DNA from: an uncultured Prochlorococcus sp.
Lineage (GTDB): Bacteria > Cyanobacteriota > Cyanobacteriia > PCC-6307 > Cyanobiaceae
Assembly: GCA_902573565.1 (NCBI GenBank)
Contig: CACGKI010000011.1
Location: 1 to 47,506, forward strand
DNA length: 47,506 bases
Reading direction: 5' to 3'
Under the pieces are notes generated by a model, which searched no databases, had not been told where the DNA came from, and was given only the letters and a program-made list of their open reading frames with translations. Within the stretch, counting starts at the first letter, position 1. Each line of letters starts with the position of its first letter. Below are positions 19,317-28,376 of the stretch, one piece after another. The position numbers and the translations under genes are program-made.

Positions 19317-21394
19317 TGAAAAACCAGGCTGATGTTTTTATTAATAGAGAATTAAGTTGGATTGAATTCAATAAAAGAGTACTCCTAACTGGCATGGAAA
19401 AGGAGTACAGAATCCTAGATAAAGTAAAATTTTGTTCAATTTTTAGTAATAATCTAGATGAATTTTTTATGGTTAGGGTAGCTTCGTTAAAGGCTCAAGT
19501 TGAAGCAGGTATTACAAAAAAAAGTATTGATGGACTTACCCCTAAAGAGCAATTAACAAAAATCAATAAAGAAGTTAAAAACTTAACTACTCTTCAAGAA
19601 AACTATATAAATAATGAATTAATTAATGAATTAAGAGAAAAAGGTGTACTTTTAAAAAAATATAAGGACTTAAGTGAAAATCAAAAACATTGGTGCAATA
19701 ACTACTTTACTTCATCTATTTTCCCTTTATTAACTCCATTAGTTGTTGATCCAGCACATCCATTTCCTTTTATAAGTAATTTAAGTCTAAATTTGGCAGC
19801 TCTAATACGGGATGGGGAAGATTCTAAAAATCAGTTTGTCAGAGTAAAAATACCAACAAAAAATATAAATAGATTTATACAAATTCCCAATGAAATTATT
19901 CAACATAGTGATGAAAGTACATATTTTTTTATAAGTGTTGAAGATTTAATTGGGAATAATATAAATACTTTATTTAATGGGATGGAATGTATAAATTACT
20001 CTTTTTTTAGAGTAACAAGGGATGCAGATTTAGAATTAAAAGAACTTGAAGCTGATGATCTTCTTTTAGCCGTTGAACAAAGTTTGCAAAAGAGAAGATT
20101 AGGTGGAGACGTTGTTAGATTAGAAGTTGAATCTGATATGCCAGAAAATATTCTGAAATTACTTATTGAAAGTATCTCAATACAAAAAGAGTATATTTAC
20201 TTTTGCAAAAGTTTTTTAGGCCTTGACGATTTAAATCAGCTTACAAAAATTAATAGAGATGATTTAAAAGAAAATCTACTAATAGGGAAAACTCACCCAA
20301 AATTGCAAAATTTAGATTTACCTTCTAATAAAAACCTCAATTCTATTTTTAATACACTAAGAAAAAAAAATATTCTGCTTCATCATCCATACCACTTATT
20401 TAAAACTTCAGTTGAAGAATTTATAAACAAAGCAGCTGATGATCCACTTGTAATGGCTATAAAAATTACTTTATATCGAGTTTCCAAAGATTCTCCTATA
20501 ATTAAAGCTTTAATGAGAGCTGCAGAGAATGGAAAAGAAGTAATGACTCTTGTTGAGCTAAAAGCAAGATTTGATGAAGACAATAATATTCAATGGGCAA
20601 AACAACTTGAACAAGCCGGTATTCATGTTGTATATGGAATCATAGGATTTAAAACACATACAAAAATAGCTTTAATAGTAAGAAAAGAAAAAGGACGATT
20701 AAGGAATTATTTTCATATTGGAACGGGAAATTATAATTCTAATACTTCAAGGTTTTATACAGATTTAGGATTACTTTCAACAGATCCCGATATTGCATCA
20801 GATTTACTTGAATTATTTAATTACTTATCAGGTTTTTCTAAACAAAAAAGTTATCAAAAATTATTAGTTTCTCCCTCATCGATGAGAGAGAAATTTATAT
20901 TTCTCATAAAGAGAGAAATTAAAAATGCAGAGGAAGGCAAAAAAGCAGAAATAATTGCAAAAATGAATTCTTTAGTAGACCCGGAAATAATTAAACTTCT
21001 TTATTTAGCTTCTGACTCAGGAGTAAAAATTAGTCTTATCATAAGAGGTATTTGTTGCTTATATCCACAAAGAAAAAATTTAAGTGAAAATATTAAAGTA
21101 ATAAGCATTATTGGCCATTTCCTTGAACACTCAAGAATTTTTTGGTTTTGTAATAACGGTGATAATGAGGTTTTTATTGGGAGTGCAGATTGGATGACAA
21201 GAAATCTTGATAGAAGAATAGAAGCTGTTACGCCAATAGAGGATTTTGAATTGAAATCCAAAATATACTCGCTTTTGCAAACGTACATTAGAGATGATTA
21301 CTTTTCTTGGATAATGAAGGAAGATGGTTCTTATTCGAAATTTAAATTAGATTCATCGGATAATCGTTCACAAATTGACCTCATAAAAAATTAA
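19316..21394 (+). CDS. ppk: Polyphosphate kinase (PPK1)
   Basis: 692 residues, the usual PPK1 length. It polymerises the gamma-phosphate of ATP into polyphosphate. N-terminal FINRELSWIEFNKRVL is the family hallmark. The autophosphorylated histidine is H467 in FHIGTGNYN, and the second conserved histidine is H605 in FLEHSRI. The C-terminal GSADWMTRNLDRRIE is also conserved. It begins in a TAATG overlap with the MFS gene and is followed by a 208-base A/T-rich gap before the sigma factor. Confidence 0.97.
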   Translation: MKNQADVFINRELSWIEFNKRVLLTGMEKEYRILDKVKFCSIFSNNLDEFFMVRVASLKAQVEAGITKKSIDGLTPKEQLTKINKEVKNLTTLQENYINNELINELREKGVLLKKYKDLSENQKHWCNNYFTSSIFPLLTPLVVDPAHPFPFISNLSLNLAALIRDGEDSKNQFVRVKIPTKNINRFIQIPNEIIQHSDESTYFFISVEDLIGNNINTLFNGMECINYSFFRVTRDADLELKELEADDLLLAVEQSLQKRRLGGDVVRLEVESDMPENILKLLIESISIQKEYIYFCKSFLGLDDLNQLTKINRDDLKENLLIGKTHPKLQNLDLPSNKNLNSIFNTLRKKNILLHHPYHLFKTSVEEFINKAADDPLVMAIKITLYRVSKDSPIIKALMRAAENGKEVMTLVELKARFDEDNNIQWAKQLEQAGIHVVYGIIGFKTHTKIALIVRKEKGRLRNYFHIGTGNYNSNTSRFYTDLGLLSTDPDIASDLLELFNYLSGFSKQKSYQKLLVSPSSMREKFIFLIKREIKNAEEGKKAEIIAKMNSLVDPEIIKLLYLASDSGVKISLIIRGICCLYPQRKNLSENIKVISIIGHFLEHSRIFWFCNNGDNEVFIGSADWMTRNLDRRIEAVTPIEDFELKSKIYSLLQTYIRDDYFSWIMKEDGSYSKFKLDSSDNRSQIDLIKN

Positions 21395-21588
21395 AATTAA
21401 TATTGATTTTTACAACATTTAAAAAAATACTTAATATTTTAAATTTTTTTTAATTTTTATAAAATCTAGTCATATCAATGGATTAGAGGAAATAAGCTTA
21501 AAAAAAACAATTTTTGTCTTTAAAATTTCAACGTAAAAGTAGTTTTTATTTCAATTTCAGTGCTAGCTTTTTAAAAAATCCATTATTT

Positions 21589-21594
21589 AGGAGG
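21589..21594 (+). promoter_or_regulatory. Strong ribosome-binding site of the sigma factor gene
   Basis: AGGAGG sits 5 bases before a GTG (21600) and 8 bases before the adjacent ATG (21603). The 8-base spacing makes the ATG the better start. Such a perfect Shine-Dalgarno is uncommon in this window, where most genes have weak sites. Confidence 0.7.
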
Positions 21595-21602
21595 CCAGGG
21601 TG

Positions 21603-22622
21603 ATGGGGATCCCTCTGGAATCTGCGAAAAGCTCTTCAGATGATAATTTTGATGAGCCAAGATTACCAAACACTGCGGGCAAGACTCGCAAATCGAAATC
21701 CAGTCTTACGGCAAAACAAAGCCAAAAAAAATCTGGCAGACTCGCTTCAGATTCTATTGGCTATTACTTAAGTAGCATTGGAAGAGTACCTCTTTTGACT
21801 CCAGCAGAGGAAATAGAGTTAGCTCATCATGTTCAGAACATGAAAAAGTTGCTACAAATTCCTGAAACTGATAGAACGCAACGAAATCTTTATCAAATTA
21901 AGATAGGCAAAAGAGCCAGAGATAGAATGATGGCAGCTAATCTAAGGCTTGTTGTCTCTGTTGCAAAAAAATACCAAAACCAAGGGCTTGAATTATTAGA
22001 TCTTGTCCAGGAAGGAGCTATTGGCCTTGAAAGGGCTGTAGATAAATTTGATCCTGCTATGGGATATAAATTCTCAACTTATGCTTACTGGTGGATTAGG
22101 CAAGGAATGACAAGGGCTATTGATAACAGTGCAAGAACAATACGTTTGCCTATACACATAAGTGAAAAATTATCCAAAATGAGGCGAGTATCTCGTGAGT
22201 TATCACACAAATTTGGAAGACAACCTACCAGATTAGAAATGGCAACAGAGATGGGAATTGATCAAAAAGATTTAGAAGATTTAATTTCTCAAAGTGCACC
22301 TTGCGCTTCTCTCGATGCCCATGCGAGAGGTGAAGAAGACCGAAGCACTTTAGGAGAGCTTATCCCTGATCCAAATTGTGAAGAACCTATGGAAGGTATG
22401 GATAGAACTATACAAAAAGAACATTTAGGTACTTGGCTTTCTCAATTAAATGAGAGAGAACAAAAAATCATGAAGCTAAGATTTGGTTTAGATGGTGCAG
22501 AACCATTGACACTTGCGGAAATAGGAAGACAAATTAATGTTTCTCGAGAAAGAGTAAGGCAACTAGAAGCTAAAGCAATATTGAAGCTTAGAGTAATGAC
22601 AACGCATCAAAAAGCAGCTTAA
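21603..22622 (+). CDS. RpoD-family (group 1/2) sigma-70 factor
   Basis: 339 residues from the ATG at 21603, with a GTG directly before it. Residues 1-45 are charged and low in order. Region 1.2 begins at DSIGYYLSSIGRVPLLT. Region 2 has RLVVSVAKKYQNQGLELLDLVQEG and the promoter-melting/-10 helix YAYWWIRQGMTRAI. Region 4.2 ends with the helix-turn-helix LTLAEIGRQINVSRERVRQLE. The short N-terminus without a long region 1.1 fits a group 2 cyanobacterial sigma better than the principal SigA, but this is an inference. The 208-base A/T-only-like leader upstream holds no other gene. Confidence 0.92.
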   Translation: MGIPLESAKSSSDDNFDEPRLPNTAGKTRKSKSSLTAKQSQKKSGRLASDSIGYYLSSIGRVPLLTPAEEIELAHHVQNMKKLLQIPETDRTQRNLYQIKIGKRARDRMMAANLRLVVSVAKKYQNQGLELLDLVQEGAIGLERAVDKFDPAMGYKFSTYAYWWIRQGMTRAIDNSARTIRLPIHISEKLSKMRRVSRELSHKFGRQPTRLEMATEMGIDQKDLEDLISQSAPCASLDAHARGEEDRSTLGELIPDPNCEEPMEGMDRTIQKEHLGTWLSQLNEREQKIMKLRFGLDGAEPLTLAEIGRQINVSRERVRQLEAKAILKLRVMTTHQKAA

Positions 22623-22627
22623 TCAAA

Positions 22628-23263
22628 TTGATAAAATTTGCAGTAATTTTTTTATATTTATTTCTTATTTTTTCAGTATCAGTAATTTTTAAAAAATTTA
22701 ATGACGATAGCAAAGAAATTGTCAGAAAAATAATACATATTGGAATAGGGCCTTTAATACCAATTGCACAATTTTTAAAAATTGATCAAAATTCTGCTCT
22801 AATTTTTACAGGAATTGTTTCATTAATAGTTTTAATCAATTACACCTATAAATTATTCCCAACAATTGAAGATGTTGAAAGAAAAAGTTATGGAACAATC
22901 TTTTATTGTCTAAGTTTATTTATTTTAATTTGGCTTTTCTGGGATCAGGATCCATATGCTTTAATTGCTGGATTTTTTGTTATGACTTTTGGGGATGGAT
23001 TAGCTGGCTTAATAGGCAAAAGCTTTAATTCAAAAAATTGGATTATTTTTAAACAAAAAAAATCATTGTTTGGAACTTTAACAATGTTTTTAACTAGCTT
23101 GATAGTAGTTTGCTCAATAGGATACGCCCAGCAAAAAAATGTTAATTTAAATTATTTTGCAATAGCTTTTTTGGCTACTGTTCTCGAACAGTTTAGTGTT
23201 TTAGGAATAGATAACTTCATTGTTCCAATTTCATCAGCATTATGTTTTAATTTTTTTACTTAA
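22628..23263 (+). CDS. Phytol kinase-like / dolichol kinase-family membrane protein
   Basis: 211 residues from a TTG at 22628; no ATG is suitably placed. About six or seven hydrophobic segments are visible. KIIHIGIGPLIP and VMTFGDGLAGLIGKSF are the membrane polyprenol/phytol-kinase signatures shared with VTE5 and CTP-dependent dolichol kinases. In a cyanobacterium the likely role is salvage of phytol from chlorophyll breakdown toward tocopherol or reuse; this is family-based inference. It starts 5 bases after the sigma factor stop, and its 3' end overlaps the convergent DAHP synthase gene by 4 bases. Confidence 0.8.
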   Translation: MIKFAVIFLYLFLIFSVSVIFKKFNDDSKEIVRKIIHIGIGPLIPIAQFLKIDQNSALIFTGIVSLIVLINYTYKLFPTIEDVERKSYGTIFYCLSLFILIWLFWDQDPYALIAGFFVMTFGDGLAGLIGKSFNSKNWIIFKQKKSLFGTLTMFLTSLIVVCSIGYAQQKNVNLNYFAIAFLATVLEQFSVLGIDNFIVPISSALCFNFFT

Positions 23264-24327
23264 TTAACTGACTTATACAAAATAGCTAGCAGTTCTTTTG
23301 TTGTTTCTATATCGATACATGCATCTGTAATACTTCTTCCAAACTCAAGATCCTCTTTTTTTAAAAGTTTTTGATTACCTTCCTTCAAATGACTTTCAAG
23401 CATAACTCCTAAAATATTTTTTTCTCCATTACTTATTTGTGAAGCTATATTTTTTAGTACTTCAGACTGTTTTCGGAAGTCTTTGTTGGAATTTCCATGA
23501 CTACAATCAATCATCACTTTATGAGGAAGATTACATTGCTTTAATTCAGCTGAAATTCTTTGAACATGTTGACTTTCGAAATTTGGACCTTTTGACCCTC
23601 CTCTTAAAACTATATGTCCATCTGGATTTCCTGTAGTATTAACAATTGAAGCCATTCCATTTTCATTTACACCTAGGAAATGATGGGATTTTGAAGCTGA
23701 CTGCATTGCATTTATTGCAGTATTAAAAGAACCATCCGTTCCATTTTTAAAACCTATAGGCATTGATAATCCTGATGCCATTTCCCTATGAGTTTGGCTT
23801 TCAGTAGTCCTCGCACCTATAGCTGTCCAACTTATTAAATCTGCAATATATTGAGGAACAATTGGATCTAGTAATTCTGTAGCAGAAGGTATTCCACTAG
23901 TTGCTAAATAAGAAAGCAAACTTCTTGCCCTTCTTAAACCAGTATTAATGTCATAAGAATCATCTAGATGAGGATCATTTATCAATCCCTTCCAACCAAT
24001 AGTTGTTCTTGGCTTCTCAAAATATACTCTCATGATTATTTCTAATTTATCTTTATAAATTTCTCGAAAGTTTTGAATATATTCTGAATATTCCTTTGCC
24101 GCCTCTAAATCATGAATTGAACATGGACCAACAATGACTAAAAGTTTTTGATCATTATGATGCAAAATATTTTGTATCGATCTTCTTGTTTTAGATACTG
24201 TATTAGCAGAGGCGTGATCTAAAGGTATATCATTATGTAATGTGCTTGGAGGAATTAATGGACGTGTCTCAAGAACATGCAAATCTGATGTTTTTTCTAA
24301 AGCTGAATTATTTGATGATGTCTTCAT
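23260..24327 (-). CDS. 3-deoxy-7-phosphoheptulonate (DAHP) synthase, class I
   Basis: 355 residues. It catalyses the first step of the shikimate pathway, from phosphoenolpyruvate and erythrose 4-phosphate. Motifs of the AroF/G/H type are visible: VGPCSIHD, MRVYFEKPRTTIGWKG, GARTTESQTHREMASGLSMP (the last two cover residues about 100-190), and LRGGSKGPNF with MIDCSHGNSNK. The N-terminal ~30 residues are variable. A strong AAAAGGAG lies about 46 bases upstream of the ATG, ahead of the mini-ORF ATG CTT TTT TAA. Divergent from acnB. Confidence 0.96.
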   Translation of the reverse strand: MKTSSNNSALEKTSDLHVLETRPLIPPSTLHNDIPLDHASANTVSKTRRSIQNILHHNDQKLLVIVGPCSIHDLEAAKEYSEYIQNFREIYKDKLEIIMRVYFEKPRTTIGWKGLINDPHLDDSYDINTGLRRARSLLSYLATSGIPSATELLDPIVPQYIADLISWTAIGARTTESQTHREMASGLSMPIGFKNGTDGSFNTAINAMQSASKSHHFLGVNENGMASIVNTTGNPDGHIVLRGGSKGPNFESQHVQRISAELKQCNLPHKVMIDCSHGNSNKDFRKQSEVLKNIASQISNGEKNILGVMLESHLKEGNQKLLKKEDLEFGRSITDACIDIETTKELLAILYKSVN

Positions 24328-24360
24328 TGATTAATTAAGAAGTTTGAATATTTAAAAAAG

Positions 24361-24383
24361 CATTTATGAATACTCTCCTTTTC
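24361..24383 (-). promoter_or_regulatory. Orphan Shine-Dalgarno plus 3-codon mini-ORF ahead of the DAHP synthase gene
   Basis: On the minus strand AAAAGGAG (24383-24376) is followed 12 bases later by ATG CTT TTT TAA, beginning at 24363. This mini-frame is in register with the real start at 24327. It could be a leader peptide or chance. The motifs are seen directly; the function is inferred. Confidence 0.3.
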
Positions 24384-24424
24384 AATATTAAAAATAACAA
24401 TAGATTAGGCATTAAACCTTACTA

Positions 24425-26998
24425 ATGAAGAATTTGGAAACATTGCTAAAAGATTATGCAGATCACGTAGCTGAAAGAGCTGCCAAAGGTATCCCTCCAT
24501 TACCTTTAAATGCTGAGCAAACTAATTGTGTTACAAAATTACTGGAACAAGATAGTACTTACGATTCATTTGATTTACTAGATTTACTGATAAATAGAGT
24601 ACCACCAGGAGTTGATGAGGCTGCTTATGTAAAAGCAAGCTGGCTTACAGCTATTGTTAATTCCGAAAAATATTGCAAATCAATTAATCCTGAAAAAGCA
24701 ATTGAAATTCTAGGAACAATGATAGGCGGATATAATGTAAATTCTCTGGTTGAAATACTAAAAGGAAAAAATAGCTTACTTGCTAAAAAAGCTGCAGAAG
24801 TTTTAAAAAATATTATTCTTGTTTACGACTCAGCTAATGAAATTTTTGAATTATCTCAAAAGAATATTTATGCAAAAGAGATTATAAATAGTTGGGCAAA
24901 TGCGGAATGGTTCAAAAATAAAAAAGTTCTAGAGAAAGAGATTACTTGTGTAGTATTTAAAGTGGATGGGGAGACCAACACAGATGACTTATCTCCTGCT
25001 GTACATGCAACAACACGCCCTGACATTCCTATGCACGCATTGGCTATGTTGGAATTTAAAAAACCAGATGGACTGAAGATTCTTGATAATTTAAAAAAAC
25101 AAAATTTACCAATAGCTTATGTTGGAGATGTTGTTGGGACAGGGAGTTCTAGAAAATCTGCTATTAATTCACTCATTTGGCATATAGGTGAAGATATTCC
25201 TTTTGTTCCAAACAAAAAAACAGGTGGATTAATAATTGGCAGCAAAATAGCACCTATTTTCTTTAATACGGCACAAGATTCAGGGGCTTTACCTATAGAA
25301 GCTGACGTATCTGATATGAAAACAGGAGATGTTATTAAAATATATCCTTATGAAGGCATTATTAAAAAAATTGAAAAAGACTCAAATAGAGAAGAATTAA
25401 TAAGCAAATTCGACTTGTATCCATCAACTCTTACTGATGAAATGCAAGCTGGCGGAAGAATTAATCTTATGATTGGAAGATCTCTAACTGACAAAATTAG
25501 AAATAAATTAGATTATCAACCTAGTGAAATATTTATCCGACCACAAAATCCAACTGAAATTAATTCTGGTTTTACTCAAGCTCAAAAAATAGTAGGCAAA
25601 GCATGCGGTTTAGATGGAGTTAAGCCAGGTACGACCTGTGAGCCAATTATGACCACAGTTGGTAGTCAAGATACTACTGGGCCAATGACCAGAGATGAAC
25701 TAAAAGAACTCGCTTGTTTAGGATTCACTGCAGATTTAGTCATGCAAAGTTTCTGCCATACAGCTGCATATCCTAAACCGGTAGATTTAGTTACCCATAA
25801 AGAATTGCCTGATTTTATATCTCAAAGAGGTGGAGTAGCTCTTAAGCCTGGAGATGGCATAATTCATAGCTGGCTTAACAGAATGCTTCTCCCTGATACT
25901 GTTGGTACTGGTGGAGATAGTCATACACGATTTCCTCTTGGCATTTCATTCCCTGGAGGGTCGGGCATTGTTGCCTTTGCAGCTGCAATAGGATCAATGC
26001 CATTAAATATGCCAGAATCTGTGCTGGTTAAATTCAAAGGAGAATTATTACAGGGAATTACTTTAAGAGATTTAGTAAATGCAATCCCTCTTTTCGCAAT
26101 TAAAAAAGGACTCTTAACTGTTGAGAAAGAAAATAAGAAAAATATATTTAACGGAAAAATTATGGAAATTGAGGGACTACCAAACCTAAAACTTGAACAA
26201 GCTTTTGAACTCACTGATGCTACTGCTGAACGCTCATGCGCTGGCAGCACAATACTTTTATCCCAAGACACTGTTCAAGAATACTTAAGAAGCAATATTG
26301 CCCTATTAGAAAAAATGATTGAGAGCAATTATGAGGATTCAAAATCGATTTCAAGAAGAATAGATGATATGAAAAATTGGCTAAAAAAACCGTCATTAAT
26401 TTATCCAGATACAAACGCTCAGTATGAAGAAATTCTCGAAATTGATTTAGCAAAAGTAACACAACCTATTGTTGCTTGCCCTAACGATCCAGACAACGTA
26501 AAGGAAATAACCGATGTTGCCAATACAAATATTGATGAAGTTTTTATAGGATCTTGCATGACAAATATTGGTCATTACAGAGCAGCTGCAAAAGTTCTTG
26601 AAGGTATTCAAAATTTAAAAGCTAAATTATGGATTTGTCCACCTACAAAAATGGATGAAGAAACTCTAAAAGCTGAAGGCTATTATAAAATTTTTGAAAA
26701 TTGTGGTGCAAGACTAGAGTTGCCAGGATGTTCTTTATGTATGGGAAATCAAGCCAGAGTAGAGGAAGGATCTGTAGTATTTTCTACCAGTACAAGAAAT
26801 TTTGACAATAGACTTGGCAAAAATGCGCAAGTATTTTTAGGGAGTGCTGAATTAGCAGCAGTTTGCGCACTTCTTGGGAGAATCCCTGAAGTAGAAGAAT
26901 ATCAGGATATTACTAAAAATAAAATTAATCCATATTCAGATGAACTTTATCGTTATCTTCAATTTGATGAAATACACGATTTCAACTTGTCAAAGTAA
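24425..26998 (+). CDS. acnB: Aconitate hydratase B
   Basis: 857 residues, the standard AcnB length. It interconverts citrate and isocitrate with a [4Fe-4S] cluster. The N-terminal HEAT-like domain is about residues 1-160. The swivel domain follows (TDDLSPAVHATTRPDIPMHA, and GDVVGTGSSRKSA). The cluster cysteines are C711 in GSCMTNIGHY, and C769 and C772 in GCSLCMG. It also has HSWLNRMLLPD and GGDSHTRFPLG. A 19-codon frame (24366-24425) ends in TAATG at the acnB start. Confidence 0.98.
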   Translation: MKNLETLLKDYADHVAERAAKGIPPLPLNAEQTNCVTKLLEQDSTYDSFDLLDLLINRVPPGVDEAAYVKASWLTAIVNSEKYCKSINPEKAIEILGTMIGGYNVNSLVEILKGKNSLLAKKAAEVLKNIILVYDSANEIFELSQKNIYAKEIINSWANAEWFKNKKVLEKEITCVVFKVDGETNTDDLSPAVHATTRPDIPMHALAMLEFKKPDGLKILDNLKKQNLPIAYVGDVVGTGSSRKSAINSLIWHIGEDIPFVPNKKTGGLIIGSKIAPIFFNTAQDSGALPIEADVSDMKTGDVIKIYPYEGIIKKIEKDSNREELISKFDLYPSTLTDEMQAGGRINLMIGRSLTDKIRNKLDYQPSEIFIRPQNPTEINSGFTQAQKIVGKACGLDGVKPGTTCEPIMTTVGSQDTTGPMTRDELKELACLGFTADLVMQSFCHTAAYPKPVDLVTHKELPDFISQRGGVALKPGDGIIHSWLNRMLLPDTVGTGGDSHTRFPLGISFPGGSGIVAFAAAIGSMPLNMPESVLVKFKGELLQGITLRDLVNAIPLFAIKKGLLTVEKENKKNIFNGKIMEIEGLPNLKLEQAFELTDATAERSCAGSTILLSQDTVQEYLRSNIALLEKMIESNYEDSKSISRRIDDMKNWLKKPSLIYPDTNAQYEEILEIDLAKVTQPIVACPNDPDNVKEITDVANTNIDEVFIGSCMTNIGHYRAAAKVLEGIQNLKAKLWICPPTKMDEETLKAEGYYKIFENCGARLELPGCSLCMGNQARVEEGSVVFSTSTRNFDNRLGKNAQVFLGSAELAAVCALLGRIPEVEEYQDITKNKINPYSDELYRYLQFDEIHDFNLSK

Positions 26999-27007
26999 TC
27001 ATGGACT

Positions 27008-28366
27008 ATGCCGAACTTCATAAAAGATAATATTCAAAAAACAAGTAATAATTCTTCTCGCAGTATCAAAAAATTATTAAAACAAAGATCTCTAGTCGTC
27101 GCATTTTCGCTTTTACTAACAGGTTTAGGAGCCTCAATTACAAGCATATCTTTTAAAACTGGAATCTACTTTATTAATAATTGGAGATTAGCACTATTAG
27201 ACCAATTCCCTTCTATTGCGGTCTTACCAATTTTTGGAGCTCTAGGAGGAGCGATTGCAGGATATTTGATCAAAAATATAGCACCTGCTGCAAAAGGTTC
27301 AGGTGTGAGTCAAATCATGGGGTTCTTAAGACATAAAAAAGTTCCAATGAATATAAAAGTAGGATTAGTAAAGCTAATATCAGGAATTATTGCTATTGGT
27401 AGTGGATTCCCTTTGGGTCCAGAAGGTCCATCGGTTCAAATGGGGGGGTCAGTAGCTTGGCAAATGGCCAAGTGGCTTAAAGCTCCTACAGCCTTCAGAA
27501 GAGTCATAGTTGCAGCGGGAGGTGGTGCTGGAATAGCTGCAGTATTTAGCGCTCCATTAGGAGGGTTTGTTTATGCAATAGAAGAGTTATTAAACTCTGC
27601 TAGACCAGTAATTTTGCTTTTAGTAGTAATCACAACTTTCATTGCAGATTCATCTGCTGATATTATTCAAGCCTTGGGTTTGGATCCTAAAGCAGGAGGC
27701 TTTGATTTTAACCTCGGATTTTTGATCCAAAAAGAATATGACCCATCAGTTTTTTTCTTACCTATTGATTTTATTTACCTAGTATTACTAGGAATAATTA
27801 TTGGAATCTTTGCAGAATTGTACAGCAGATATGTTTTGTTAATGCAAAATATTGGGAAAAAGTGGTATAAAAATAAATTTGTTTTAAAAATGAGTATCTG
27901 TGGACTTATTTTAGGAAGTATCTATTCTTGTTTACCCAATACATTTCATAATTTAGATGAATTACAGAAAATAATAGCTGAACAAAATACAAGTATTGGA
28001 ATTGCTTTATTAGCAGTTTTAGTATTATTTATCACGACAGGTTTAGCTGCAGCCTCTGGAGCTCCTGGAGGATTGTTTTATCCAATGCTTACTTTAGGAG
28101 GGTCAATCGGATTAATAATGGGGAGCTGGGTGGAAATTGCGACAGGACATGCACCTAGTACATATATTTTTGCGGGAATGGGAGCTTTCGTAGCAGGATG
28201 TTCGCGAACACCAATAACAGCAATGTTTTTAGCTTTTGCTTTAACAAAAAATTTATTAATAATGAAACCTGTTTTAATCAGCTGCATTGCCAGTTTTTTG
28301 ATAGCAAGAGCTTTTAATGAAGAATCAATTTATGAAAGACAAATACAAATAGAATTAGAAGACTAA
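27008..28366 (+). CDS. ClC-family chloride channel/exchanger
   Basis: 452 residues and polytopic. Selectivity-filter motifs: KGSGVSQIMG (the GSGIP region), GSGFPLGPEGPSVQMGG (G-x-E-G-P, gating glutamate E139), and the later GLAAASGAPGGLFYPML (the GxFxP region). E192/E193 in AIEELL correspond to the inner proton glutamate of CLC-ec1 (54 residues after the gating glutamate, 55 in CLC-ec1). This suggests a Cl-/H+ exchanger rather than a channel; that is an inference. It starts 9 bases after acnB and converges on purU. Confidence 0.93.
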   Translation: MPNFIKDNIQKTSNNSSRSIKKLLKQRSLVVAFSLLLTGLGASITSISFKTGIYFINNWRLALLDQFPSIAVLPIFGALGGAIAGYLIKNIAPAAKGSGVSQIMGFLRHKKVPMNIKVGLVKLISGIIAIGSGFPLGPEGPSVQMGGSVAWQMAKWLKAPTAFRRVIVAAGGGAGIAAVFSAPLGGFVYAIEELLNSARPVILLLVVITTFIADSSADIIQALGLDPKAGGFDFNLGFLIQKEYDPSVFFLPIDFIYLVLLGIIIGIFAELYSRYVLLMQNIGKKWYKNKFVLKMSICGLILGSIYSCLPNTFHNLDELQKIIAEQNTSIGIALLAVLVLFITTGLAAASGAPGGLFYPMLTLGGSIGLIMGSWVEIATGHAPSTYIFAGMGAFVAGCSRTPITAMFLAFALTKNLLIMKPVLISCIASFLIARAFNEESIYERQIQIELED

Positions 28367-28376
28367 AAAACTATCT

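Noticed and set aside
28355..28376. Hairpin at the ClC-purU junction (GAAGA...TCTTC)
   Set aside because: Five-base stem with a long loop and no T tract; expected by chance at this composition.
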